A stretch of DNA of 64,000 nucleotides from Paragemmobacter amnigenus (lineage in GTDB: Bacteria; Pseudomonadota; Alphaproteobacteria; Rhodobacterales; Rhodobacteraceae), in the NCBI RefSeq assembly GCF_009908265.2, contig NZ_JAAATX020000001.1, forward strand, positions 310,001 to 374,000, read 5' to 3'. The position numbers were made by a program, and so were the translations under genes. The notes beneath the pieces are model-generated. The model had not been told where the DNA came from and did not search any database. It saw only the letters and a list, made by a program, of their open reading frames with translations. Every line of letters begins with the position of its first letter. Position 1 is the first letter of the stretch. This document shows positions 46,465 through 54,489 of this stretch, one piece after another.

Positions 46465-48219
46465 TCACACCCCCACGGCCGCCTGACGGGACAGGGCCCC
46501 GAACGGCGGGATGGCCTCGATCAGGGCGCAGTTCTTCTTTGCGTGGCGTTGGGAGAGTTTGCGGGCCTGGCGGCCGGTGATGAAGGGGCGGGCGCCTTGG
46601 GGGCGGCGGTCGGGGTGGCGCAGGTCGGGCAGCAGGGCCAGGATTTCGGCGCGCGCGGCGGGGGGGACGGATTTCAGTGCCTCGGCCCCGGTGAAGAGGG
46701 ATTCGCAGGGCGCGCCCTCGGCCCAGACGATTTCGTGCCGGTCGAAGAGGAGGTGCCAGTATTCCACCTCGGCCCTGTCATGGGCGATGTCGATGCCGTC
46801 GATGTCCAAGAGTTGGACGGCGGCGGCCAGCACCTCGTCCCGGCCGAACATGTTGCGCGCGATGCGCGAGCGCAGGAAGACCCGGTGCTGGGGAGAGACG
46901 ACGAGGTCGGCGGCGGGCAGACCGTCGCCCAGCGCCCCGGCCCGGATGCGGATGGGGCGGAATTTGGGGTGCAGGTGCAGGTCGTGCGCATCCAGCTTGC
47001 GCGACCCGATCCAGCGGATGGGCTGATAGCCGCGGTCCATGGTGAGGACGAGGTCGCCGGGGCGCAGCGCCTCGACCCGGACGGGGCCGCGGGCGGTGGC
47101 GATCCGGGTGCCTGCGGCAAAGCAGACGGGCGGGGGATCGGTGGCGACGATGCCGGTGTCATAGATGCGCAGGTAGCCGTATTCGTTCGAGACGACATGG
47201 ACCGTGCCGTTGATGACGAGGTTGTCGGCCTCGTAATCCGGGAGGGTGCCGGTGGCCACGACGTTGATCGTGCCGTCCGCGTTGAAGGACACGACCGCGC
47301 CGCCGGTGAAGCTGCCGTACTGGATGCCGCTGCCGTCGAGGTAAACATCGCCGCTGACCGAGTATTCAGTGATGCCGGGCACGGGCTGGTTGCCCAGGAA
47401 GACGATGTTGCCGGAGGCGTCGATTTCATAGGTGGCGAGGGAGCCGTTGTTCGAGACGTAGAAGAAGGTCCGGTCAGGGCCCGTGGCCTGCGGCATCCGG
47501 ACCGACATGATCTCGTACGGGTAATAGGCGCCGCCGGGGACGGTCTGGGGGGCCGAGGTGACGGGGGCGGACCCGTCGGCGGGGACTTCGGTGACATAGA
47601 AGTTGTCGGTCGCCCATTGGTGGCCGACGTGGAAGTGGACGGTGCCGCCGCTGCCGTCGTCGACCGAGACGAGGTCGCCCGCCCAGACGTAGTTGTCGGC
47701 GTAGAGCGTGGATTTGGGTTGCAGGACGGTGCGGCCGTCGCCGCTGAGCAGGATGGTCTGGGTATCGCCCGCGTCCCATTCTTCCCAGACGATGCGGAGG
47801 GAGCTGCCATCGTCGGCAGGCAGGACCGAGACGTTGTAATTGTCGCCGTAGCCCGTGGAGTTGATGTTGGTCGAGGTCCGCAGTTCCAGCACCCCGGTCG
47901 CCACGTCGAGCGAGAAGACGTTCAGATGCGTGTCGTTCAGGTCGATGAAGAGCGGCTCGCCGTTGATTTCGACGATCTTCAGGTCGCGGTCATAGTTCGT
48001 GTAGATGCCGCGCAGCGGGATGCCGTTCTGGGTGCTGCCGAAATTGTAGTTCGCCTGGACCGAGACGTCGTAGGTCGTCCCGTCGCTGGTGACGTTGTAG
48101 ACGCGGTAGCCCGCCGCCGTCGTCGCGATGACCCAGTTGTTCGGTCCGGCATCATAGGCGACGAGCCCGGCGCCATCCAAGGCGCCCTGGTACGTCGAGG
48201 AGACGAGCGTGAGTGGCAT
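46465..48219 (-). CDS. Hint-domain protein with N-terminal beta-propeller-like region
   Basis: 584 residues. The first 360 are rich in Gly, Asp, Thr and aromatic residues in repeated short strands (ATGTLPDYEADNLVINGTVHVV, for example), suggesting a propeller or an adhesin-like surface domain. From Cys366 (VCFAAGTRIATARGPV, then LRPGDLVLTMD and VVSPQHRVFL) it is a Hedgehog/intein-type Hint domain of the kind common in Rhodobacteraceae secreted proteins. No Sec signal is visible; type I secretion is usual for such proteins. No extein follows, so it is not a splicing intein. Confidence 0.85.
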   Translation of the reverse strand: MPLTLVSSTYQGALDGAGLVAYDAGPNNWVIATTAAGYRVYNVTSDGTTYDVSVQANYNFGSTQNGIPLRGIYTNYDRDLKIVEINGEPLFIDLNDTHLNVFSLDVATGVLELRTSTNINSTGYGDNYNVSVLPADDGSSLRIVWEEWDAGDTQTILLSGDGRTVLQPKSTLYADNYVWAGDLVSVDDGSGGTVHFHVGHQWATDNFYVTEVPADGSAPVTSAPQTVPGGAYYPYEIMSVRMPQATGPDRTFFYVSNNGSLATYEIDASGNIVFLGNQPVPGITEYSVSGDVYLDGSGIQYGSFTGGAVVSFNADGTINVVATGTLPDYEADNLVINGTVHVVSNEYGYLRIYDTGIVATDPPPVCFAAGTRIATARGPVRVEALRPGDLVLTMDRGYQPIRWIGSRKLDAHDLHLHPKFRPIRIRAGALGDGLPAADLVVSPQHRVFLRSRIARNMFGRDEVLAAAVQLLDIDGIDIAHDRAEVEYWHLLFDRHEIVWAEGAPCESLFTGAEALKSVPPAARAEILALLPDLRHPDRRPQGARPFITGRQARKLSQRHAKKNCALIEAIPPFGALSRQAAVGV

Positions 48220-48459
48220 GTTACTGGTCCGCGTTTACTCGTTACACAAGCGCCCGTACAAAGCGCCGCAGGATGCGGAACAGGCATCACCACGGCTGAG
48301 CACGGAGAATTTGTTCGGCATTTATGGCGAAATTGCAGACGGGATTCGGGCCAAAAGCAGGACGGGACAGGGCCGCGCGGGCCGGACTCCCCGCCCGTCG
48401 GAGGCAGGCTTTCGGCCGTGGCGCGCAGGGTTCCCCTTGCCACCCGCCCTGCGCGCGCA
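48220..48459. other. Intergenic region at the right border of the accessory block
   Basis: 240 bases upstream of both the Hint gene and the permease unit. An 84-codon plus-strand frame crosses it but lacks a ribosome-binding site and is not called. No clear repeat or att site was found. Confidence 0.4.
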
Positions 48460-48461
48460 CT

Positions 48462-48477
48462 AACATGCTAGCATGAT
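48462..48477 (+). promoter_or_regulatory. GntR-type operator, permease operon
   Basis: AACATGCTAGCATGAT, 40 bases before the permease start. Fourteen of sixteen positions are palindromic about CTAG. It shows that the permease unit keeps its own regulated promoter despite separation from the binding-protein gene. Confidence 0.7.
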
Positions 48478-48516
48478 CCGTGCGCCCATCCGGCGCATCC
48501 TTGCCGGGGGGACAGG

Positions 48517-49623
48517 GTGAGCAGCCAAGGCGATCTTCTTCACGTCGTCACGAACGACAACATCCCCGACAGCCGCAAGCGGTTCGGGCGGGCGATCATC
48601 TGGGGAACGGCGGCGCTGGTGCTGGTCGTCGCCGCGATGCAGGTGATGCAGGCCACGGGGCGGGCCGATTTCGGGTTCGAGAACTGGCGGCCCACGCTTT
48701 ATGCCTTTTGCACATGGGCGGTCGCGCTGTGCTGGGGGCAGGTGCTGATCCGGGGGGAGGCGGGCAAGCGCACGCTCTTCGTGCTGCCTGCGGCGATCTT
48801 CGTGGGGGCGCTGACGATCTTCCCGCTGCTCTTCGGGCTGCTCATCGCCTTCAGCGACTGGAACCTGTCCAGCCCGACGGGGCGTCAGTTCAACGGGTTG
48901 GACAATATCCGCCAGATGTGGGTGGATCCGTTCTACTGGAACGCGCTGTGGAACATGGTTCTCTATAGCGCGGCGATCATCGTGGAATATGCCATCGCCT
49001 TCGGGTTAGCGCTGCTTCTGAACGCGCAGATCCGGGCGCGGAAGTTCTTTCGGGTGGCCTTCCTTCTGCCCCTGATGCTGTCGCCCGTCGCCGTGTCGTG
49101 GATGATCGGGAAATCGATGCTCGAGGCGCGCTATGGCCCCCTGTCGCGGCTGGCGCGGTTCTTTGGCATCGAGAACCCGTCCTTCTTCGGGTCGCCCGAG
49201 ATTGCGCGGGCCACGATCATGGTGATGGATGCCTGGACCTATATCCCCTTCATGATGATCATGATCCTTGCGGGGTTGCAGGCGATCCCCAAGGAGTTGA
49301 ACGAGGCGGCGAAGGTCGATGGCGCCAATGGCTGGCGCAATTTCTGGGAGGTGACCTTTCCCCTGATGCTGCCCGTGTCGATCACGGCGATCCTGATCCG
49401 CATCATCTTCAAGCTGAAGCTGGCGGATGTGGTGATCAACGTGACGGCAGGCGGGCCGGGGGGGGCGACGGATACCGTCACCTCCTTCATCTTCCGTGAA
49501 TATCGGGAACGGTCGAACGTGGGCTATGGCACGCTCTTGGCCTTTGTCTATCTGGTGATCATCGTGATCGCGATGACCTTCCTGATGAAACTTGCCGACC
49601 GCTGGATGAGGCCCCGGACATGA
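48517..49623 (+). CDS. Sugar ABC transporter permease (MalF type)
   Basis: 368 residues with seven or eight hydrophobic segments; an extra N-terminal pair precedes the usual six. ATPase-contact loop IPKELNEAAKVDGANGWRNFWEV. Starts at a GTG preceded by GGGGG. Its end overlaps the next permease by four bases (ATGA). Probable partner of the binding protein at 43516 and ATPase at 42184. Confidence 0.88.
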   Translation: MSSQGDLLHVVTNDNIPDSRKRFGRAIIWGTAALVLVVAAMQVMQATGRADFGFENWRPTLYAFCTWAVALCWGQVLIRGEAGKRTLFVLPAAIFVGALTIFPLLFGLLIAFSDWNLSSPTGRQFNGLDNIRQMWVDPFYWNALWNMVLYSAAIIVEYAIAFGLALLLNAQIRARKFFRVAFLLPLMLSPVAVSWMIGKSMLEARYGPLSRLARFFGIENPSFFGSPEIARATIMVMDAWTYIPFMMIMILAGLQAIPKELNEAAKVDGANGWRNFWEVTFPLMLPVSITAILIRIIFKLKLADVVINVTAGGPGGATDTVTSFIFREYRERSNVGYGTLLAFVYLVIIVIAMTFLMKLADRWMRPRT

Positions 49624-50543
49624 CCGCCACCACCCAGATCTTCCGCGATTCCGAGGCGGACCGCCGCCACCGCGCCAAGTGGTGGACCAGCCGGATCGCC
49701 ATCTATGGCGTGCTGATCCTGTGGACGATCATCTGCCTGTTCCCGATCTATTGGACCATCACCACCAGCTTCAAGATGGCGCCCAATGTGATGAAGGGGA
49801 ACATGATCCCCTTTGTCGATTACACGCCCGCCTGGCTGGGGTGGAAGTCGCTGGGCCTGTCGCCCGACACGATCTGGAACGAAAGCACGGTCCGGGCGGA
49901 GTTCATGAAGCGGTTCATGAATTCCTTCGTGATCTCGGTCACCTCCTCGGCCCTTGCCGTGGCCTTGGGGAGCCTTGCGGCCTATGGGCTTTCACGGTTC
50001 AGCTATCGCTTCGGCTGGATGAAGAATTCCGACATCAGCTTCTTCTTCCTGAGCCAGCTGATCCTGCCGCCCGTCGTGTTGGCCCTGCCCTTCCTCGTGC
50101 TGTACAAGGAGCTGGCGCTGCTGGACACGCGGGTGGGGTTGATCCTGCTGTACACGCTGTCGGTGCTGCCCATCGTCATCTGGATCATGCGCGACCAGTT
50201 CGGGTCGATCCCGACGGAGCTGGAAGAGGCAGCACTCGTGGACGGGCTGTCGATCTGGGGGGCATTTGCCACGATCATCCTGCCCATCGCGCTGCCGGGG
50301 ATGGTGGCGGCCTTCATCCTGAGCCTCGTGCTGACGTGGAACGAGTATTTCTTCGCGGCGCTGCTGACGTCCACCTATGCCAATACCCTGCCTGTGATGG
50401 TGGCAAGCCAGACGGGGAGCCAGGGGATTTCGTGGTGGTCCATGGCCGCGCTGTCCTTTGCCGCCATCCTGCCCTTGATCGTGATCGGGGTGGTCTTGGA
50501 GAAATACATCATCAAGGGCATGGCGGCGGGGGCGGTGAAGTAA
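49620..50543 (+). CDS. Sugar ABC transporter permease (MalG type)
   Basis: 307 residues with six hydrophobic segments and contact loop IPTELEEAALVDGLSIWGAFATI. Overlaps both neighbours (ATGA with the first permease, TAATG with the FucU gene), so the three genes form a tight coupled unit. Confidence 0.89.
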   Translation: MTATTQIFRDSEADRRHRAKWWTSRIAIYGVLILWTIICLFPIYWTITTSFKMAPNVMKGNMIPFVDYTPAWLGWKSLGLSPDTIWNESTVRAEFMKRFMNSFVISVTSSALAVALGSLAAYGLSRFSYRFGWMKNSDISFFFLSQLILPPVVLALPFLVLYKELALLDTRVGLILLYTLSVLPIVIWIMRDQFGSIPTELEEAALVDGLSIWGAFATIILPIALPGMVAAFILSLVLTWNEYFFAALLTSTYANTLPVMVASQTGSQGISWWSMAALSFAAILPLIVIGVVLEKYIIKGMAAGAVK

Positions 50544-50998
50544 TGCTGAAAGGCATCGACCAGAGGCTGTCGGCCGAGGTGGTGCATGTGCTGATGCTGA
50601 TGGGGCATGGCGACGATCTGGTGATCTGCGACGTGAACCATCCAGCGGCGACGATCGCGGCGGAAACGACCTATGGCCGGCTGGTGGATATGGCGGGCTG
50701 CGACATCCCGACGGCGGCGCGGGCGATATTGTCGCTGATGCCGCTGGATAGCTTCGTGCCTGCGCCGGTCAGCCGGATGCAGGTGGTGGGCAATCCGGAC
50801 GGGGTGGTGCCGATCTTTGCGCGGATGCAGGCGGTGGTGGATCAGGCCGAGGGGCGCGCGGTCGCGATGCAGGCGCTGGAGCGGTTCGATTTCTACGCGG
50901 CAGCAAAGCGGGCCTTTGCCATCATCCGCACGGCGGATAGTGGGCCTTATGGCTGTTTCATCCTGAAGAAGGGTGTGGTCGATCTGCCGGAACTCTGA
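50543..50998 (+). CDS. RbsD/FucU-family sugar mutarotase (copy 2)
   Basis: 151 residues, beginning MLKGIDQRLSAEVVHVLMLMGHGDDL with the HGD site and ending SGPYGCFILKKG. Clearly a paralogue of the protein encoded at 41712 but well diverged. Start overlaps the permease stop in TAATG. Two anomerases in one regulon suggest either two sugars or import of one sugar as a mixture. Confidence 0.9.
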   Translation: MLKGIDQRLSAEVVHVLMLMGHGDDLVICDVNHPAATIAAETTYGRLVDMAGCDIPTAARAILSLMPLDSFVPAPVSRMQVVGNPDGVVPIFARMQAVVDQAEGRAVAMQALERFDFYAAAKRAFAIIRTADSGPYGCFILKKGVVDLPEL

Positions 50999-51004
50999 TG
51001 CAGG

Positions 51005-51121
51005 CGAAGAATTTTCTGGCGAAAATTCTTCGGGGCGATCCTTCTGGCGAAGGATCGGGGTCCGCGCGGGGTGATCTTTCGCCAGAAAGATCGGGGACAG
51101 GATTTTTCGCCAGAAAAATCC
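51005..51121. repeat. Tandem hairpin array II (four perfect stems, TGGC/GCCA loop)
   Basis: Stems: 51005-51032 (12 bp, CGAAGAATTTTC), 51036-51057 (CGATCCTTC), 51073-51092 (GATCTTTC) and 51100-51121 (GGATTTTTC), all perfect, all with a TGGC or GCCA loop. The first two have the TGGC orientation, the last two the complement. The array fills the whole 127-bp gap between the convergent FucU and creatininase-family genes. Confidence 0.85.
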
Positions 51122-51125
51122 TGCC

Positions 51126-51860
51126 TCAGGTCAGACCCAGCACCCCGCGCAGGTGGGCAAGGGCGAGTTTCACGCCCTCTCCCCCCTTTGCCGCCGTCGC
51201 CCGCGGCGCGGTTTCGGTCCACCATGGGTCGCCTTCCCCTGCCCTGTCCATCGCCACCGTGTCGGGGGCAAGGGCGAGCATGAGGGCGGTTTCCCCCTCG
51301 CCCGCGTGATCGAAGGGGAAGGTGTCGTTCTTCGGGAACAGCGGGTGCAAGCGGATCCAGTTGAAGGGGTCGGTGCCTTGGGCGTGATCGGCGTAGTAAT
51401 CGGCCATGTCCCGCCTGCCCCACCAGCCCGCGCCGCGTTCGGCTTCCAGAAACCGGAAGATGGCGTTGCGGGCGGCGAGGCGGAAGGCGAGGTCGGTGGG
51501 CATGCCTTGGGCGATGTTTTCCGACTGGTGGTGGATCACCGCATGGATGTTGCGGAACCCCGCGCGCAGGAGCGCAGTGCAGAGCGCCTCGAAGAAGGGG
51601 GTCAGGGCGGCGGCGTCGACATGCAGCGTCGTGCCATGTTCGGGGCCTGCGACGGCGTGGCTGGCCGCGCCGTAGGCGAAGGGGGGCAGGATGACGATCT
51701 CATCCCCCAACCGGTCGAGGATTTCGGTCACGGCGAGCAGGTCCACCCCCGCGGGCAGATGGCCGCCGTGATGTTCCATCACGCCGAGCGGCAGGACGAC
51801 GGGGGTGCCTGCGGCAATCGCCGCCTGCACCTGATGGGGGCGCATCCGGTCATAGCGCAT
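51126..51860 (-). CDS. Creatininase-family amidohydrolase
   Basis: 244 residues with the metal-binding start VVLPLGVMEHHGGHLPAGVDLL and the acidic motif GEGETALMLAL. Members include creatininase, 3-dehydro-scyllo-inosose hydrolase and FAPy deformylase, so hydrolysis of a cyclic or linear amide or a keto-sugar is possible. The ATG at 51860 overlaps the FGGY kinase stop. Last gene of the BtpA-M42-kinase operon. Confidence 0.85.
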   Translation of the reverse strand: MRYDRMRPHQVQAAIAAGTPVVLPLGVMEHHGGHLPAGVDLLAVTEILDRLGDEIVILPPFAYGAASHAVAGPEHGTTLHVDAAALTPFFEALCTALLRAGFRNIHAVIHHQSENIAQGMPTDLAFRLAARNAIFRFLEAERGAGWWGRRDMADYYADHAQGTDPFNWIRLHPLFPKNDTFPFDHAGEGETALMLALAPDTVAMDRAGEGDPWWTETAPRATAAKGGEGVKLALAHLRGVLGLT

Positions 51861-53341
51861 CACGCGCCACCCAAGTCATGCGCGATGTCGCGGGTCTGCG
51901 TATAGAGCCGTTTGAACAGCGGGTATTGCCGCGCATAGGCGGGCACGGATTCGGGCCGCACGGTGCGGGCGACGGGGTTCCATTCCACGATTTCCTCTGG
52001 CATCGCCTTGCCCACCGCCGTGGCGGCGAGGAAGGCGTCGCCGTAACTCGCCCCCACGGTCTTTTCGCAGACGATCTGCCCCGCGCCGCCGATATCCGAC
52101 GTGGCCTGCATCCAGACCGCGTTCTTCGTCCCGCCCCCCACGGCAAGGATGCGGTGGGGAAAGGCGTCCAGCTCGCGGTAGGTGTCCAGCACATGGGCGG
52201 TGCCGGAGGCGATGCCTTCCAGCACGGCGCGGAACATGTCGCCGCGCGTGTGGGTCAGGTCGAGGCCGAAGAAGGCGCCCTTTGCCAATGGGTCGTGGAT
52301 CGGCGTGCGTTCGCCGCTGAAATAGGGCAGGCAGAGCAGGCCCTTGGCGCCCTTGGGGCTGGCTGCCGCCTCGGCCGCCAATTCGCCGAAGCTGGTGTCG
52401 CGGGCGAACTGGTCGCGGAACCAGTGGGTCAGCGTGCCGGAGGTCGCAAGCCCCGCCATGGACGCATGCATCCCCGGCCAGAGCCATGGCGCATACCAGA
52501 GCCGCGCGTCGCGCACGGGGTCCGACGTCACCTGGATGATGAAGATGGTAGAGCCATACATCATCATCATCTCGCCCGGGCGCTGCACGCCGACCGACAC
52601 CGCCTCGGCCGCCGCGTCGATGGTGCCGCAGGTGACGGGCGTGCCTTCCCGAAGGCCGGTTTCGGCGGCGGCTTGCGCCGTGACATGGCCTGCGATGTCG
52701 GTGGACCACATCAGGCGGGGCAGCCTCTCCAGAGGCAGGATGTCGGGGGCCAGCGCGTCGGACCATGCCAGCGCGTTCACGTCATAGAGGGGCGAGAAAT
52801 TGGCGGCCGTGTAGTGGTCGATGACATATTCGCCCGTCAGCTTCCACGTGATGTAGGAGGTGGAGGTCAGCACCTTTGCCGTGCGGGCGTAAAGGTCGGG
52901 GTGATGGTTCTTCAGCCACAGGATCTTCGGCCCCACGGACTGCGAGGTCAGCGCATTGCCGCAGGTTTCCATGATCCGCTCGGCGCCGATGGTCGCGGTC
53001 AGGTGGTCGATTTCCGCCGCGGCGCGGGTGTCCACGCCGTAAAGGACGCCGTTCATCAGGGGCGCCCCCTCCGCATCGACCGGCAACATGCAGGGGCCGA
53101 TGGCAGAGGCCGCGACGCAGGCGATGTCCTTGGGGTCCACCCTTGACTCGGACAGCAGGGCGCGGGTGATGTGGACGAAATCGCCCCACCAATCCTCGTC
53201 CGCGCGGTGTTCGGCCCAACCGGGGCGCGGGACCAGCATCCGGTGGGGGCGCGTGGCGGTGGCGACGATGGCCCCCGCGCCGTCCACGAGGACGCCCTTG
53301 GATTCGAAGGTGCCGATATCGATGCCGATCGTATGGGTCAT
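51860..53341 (-). CDS. FGGY-family carbohydrate kinase
   Basis: 493-residue sugar kinase with the N-terminal phosphate loop IGIDIGTFESKGVLVD, the GVLYGVDTRAAAEI region and the C-terminal HRILAVGGGTKNAVWMQATSDI ATP-binding signature. Closest in general layout to xylulokinase or gluconate kinase types; substrate not readable. Overlaps the creatininase gene and lies five bases from the M42 gene. Confidence 0.9.
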   Translation of the reverse strand: MTHTIGIDIGTFESKGVLVDGAGAIVATATRPHRMLVPRPGWAEHRADEDWWGDFVHITRALLSESRVDPKDIACVAASAIGPCMLPVDAEGAPLMNGVLYGVDTRAAAEIDHLTATIGAERIMETCGNALTSQSVGPKILWLKNHHPDLYARTAKVLTSTSYITWKLTGEYVIDHYTAANFSPLYDVNALAWSDALAPDILPLERLPRLMWSTDIAGHVTAQAAAETGLREGTPVTCGTIDAAAEAVSVGVQRPGEMMMMYGSTIFIIQVTSDPVRDARLWYAPWLWPGMHASMAGLATSGTLTHWFRDQFARDTSFGELAAEAAASPKGAKGLLCLPYFSGERTPIHDPLAKGAFFGLDLTHTRGDMFRAVLEGIASGTAHVLDTYRELDAFPHRILAVGGGTKNAVWMQATSDIGGAGQIVCEKTVGASYGDAFLAATAVGKAMPEEIVEWNPVARTVRPESVPAYARQYPLFKRLYTQTRDIAHDLGGA

Positions 53342-53345
53342 GGTG

Positions 53346-54425
53346 TCAACGGATCAGGGTGAAGCCGGGGGTGATGCGGGCGATGGCCTTGTCCAGCAGC
53401 GTGACCATCTGCGCCACATCGGCGGGGTCCACCACTTCCAGCGCGGAATGGGTATAGCGCATGGGGAAACCGACATCGAGGCAGGCCACCCCTTCCTCGC
53501 CCATGAACTGGATATAGGACAGGTCCGTCAGCGCGCCGGTATGGGCCGAGCGTTGGAGGGGCAGGCCTTCGGTTTCCGCCACCTCCTCCATCAACGCGAC
53601 AAGCGCGGGATGCGGGATCACACCGTTGAGCGTGCCGCGCCCGTGGAAGGAGTAGAGGCTGATGCCGGGTCCGCCGCCGAGGGTGACTTCGCCCCGCGTG
53701 GTCATGTCGGGCGTGTCGCAGGCCAGAAGCAGGTCGATCTGGAAGGCGATGTCGGGCTTTGCCGCCGCCGCCGCAGGCAGGACGCCGCGGAGGTTGTACT
53801 CCTCTTGCACCGACCAGACGAGGTGGACGGTGGGGCCGGAGGCGCGGCCCCTCAGCCGCGCGGCAAGGTCCACCAGCGCGGCGCAGCCGGCGCGGTCATC
53901 GGCGCTGGTCCCCGCGATGCGGCCATTGGCAAGGTCGATCACGTTGGGACGGTAGACCACGGGGTCACCGATGCGGATGCCTGCGGCATGGGCTTCGTCT
54001 TTCGACGCGAAGCCTGCATCGACGTAAAGCTCGGCATAGGGGAGGACGCGGTATTTCTCCTCGGGTGTCGTGGCGTGGTGGCTCTTGTTGGCGATGAGGG
54101 CGGGGATGTCGCCCTTGCGCGAACAGATCACCACCGCCTGCGCCGCCAGCGCCCGTTCCGGCACCCCGCCGAGGCGTTCGAGGCGGATCAGGCCCGAGGC
54201 TTCCACCTTGCGGACGATGAAGCCCAGTTGGTCCATATGGGTGAAGACAAGGACGGAAGGCGCGGCCGGGTCGCCCTCCAGCGTGGCGGAGAGGTTGCCG
54301 AGCCGGTCGGTGCGGTGGGGGATGCCGAGCCTGTCGAGATCGGCCTTGATGCGGGCGCGGATGCGGTCCTCATGCCCGGCAAGGCCGGGGATGAGCATGT
54401 AGTCGCGGATCAGGTCACGCAGCAT
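53346..54425 (-). CDS. M42-family metallopeptidase-like protein (FrvX/SgcX type)
   Basis: 359 residues of the M42 glutamyl-aminopeptidase/endoglucanase fold. Metal ligands are read in VFTHMDQLGF (His, Asp), GTSADDRAG, WSVQEEYNLRG and near the end LTDLSYIQF and RYTHSALE. E. coli homologues frvX and sgcX also occur in sugar operons, so a carbohydrate-linked amide or glycosidic substrate is likelier than a peptide. Confidence 0.86.
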   Translation of the reverse strand: MLRDLIRDYMLIPGLAGHEDRIRARIKADLDRLGIPHRTDRLGNLSATLEGDPAAPSVLVFTHMDQLGFIVRKVEASGLIRLERLGGVPERALAAQAVVICSRKGDIPALIANKSHHATTPEEKYRVLPYAELYVDAGFASKDEAHAAGIRIGDPVVYRPNVIDLANGRIAGTSADDRAGCAALVDLAARLRGRASGPTVHLVWSVQEEYNLRGVLPAAAAAKPDIAFQIDLLLACDTPDMTTRGEVTLGGGPGISLYSFHGRGTLNGVIPHPALVALMEEVAETEGLPLQRSAHTGALTDLSYIQFMGEEGVACLDVGFPMRYTHSALEVVDPADVAQMVTLLDKAIARITPGFTLIR

Positions 54426-54441
54426 CGGGGTCTTTCTCCAT

Positions 54442-54485
54442 CAAATTCCTTGGAAGGAATTTGCAATTTTCTTCGAAGAAAATTG
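54442..54485. repeat. Pair of perfect inverted repeats in an operon spacer
   Basis: Two adjacent stems, CAAATTCCTT/AAGGAATTTG (54442-54463, GG loop) and the 22-bp perfect palindrome CAATTTTCTTC/GAAGAAAATTG (54464-54485). They occupy most of the spacer between the BtpA and M42 genes. Same tandem-hairpin design as the arrays at 11825, 40674 and 51005. Confidence 0.7.
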
Positions 54486-54489
54486 CCTC

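Noticed and set aside
46465-48219. Hint domain as a splicing intein
   Set aside because: There is no C-terminal extein, and no host protein is interrupted; the domain ends the protein.
48209-48463. An 84-codon plus-strand frame between the Hint gene and the permease genes
   Set aside because: Starts inside the Hint gene, has no ribosome-binding site and becomes Arg/Pro-rich; not supported as a gene.
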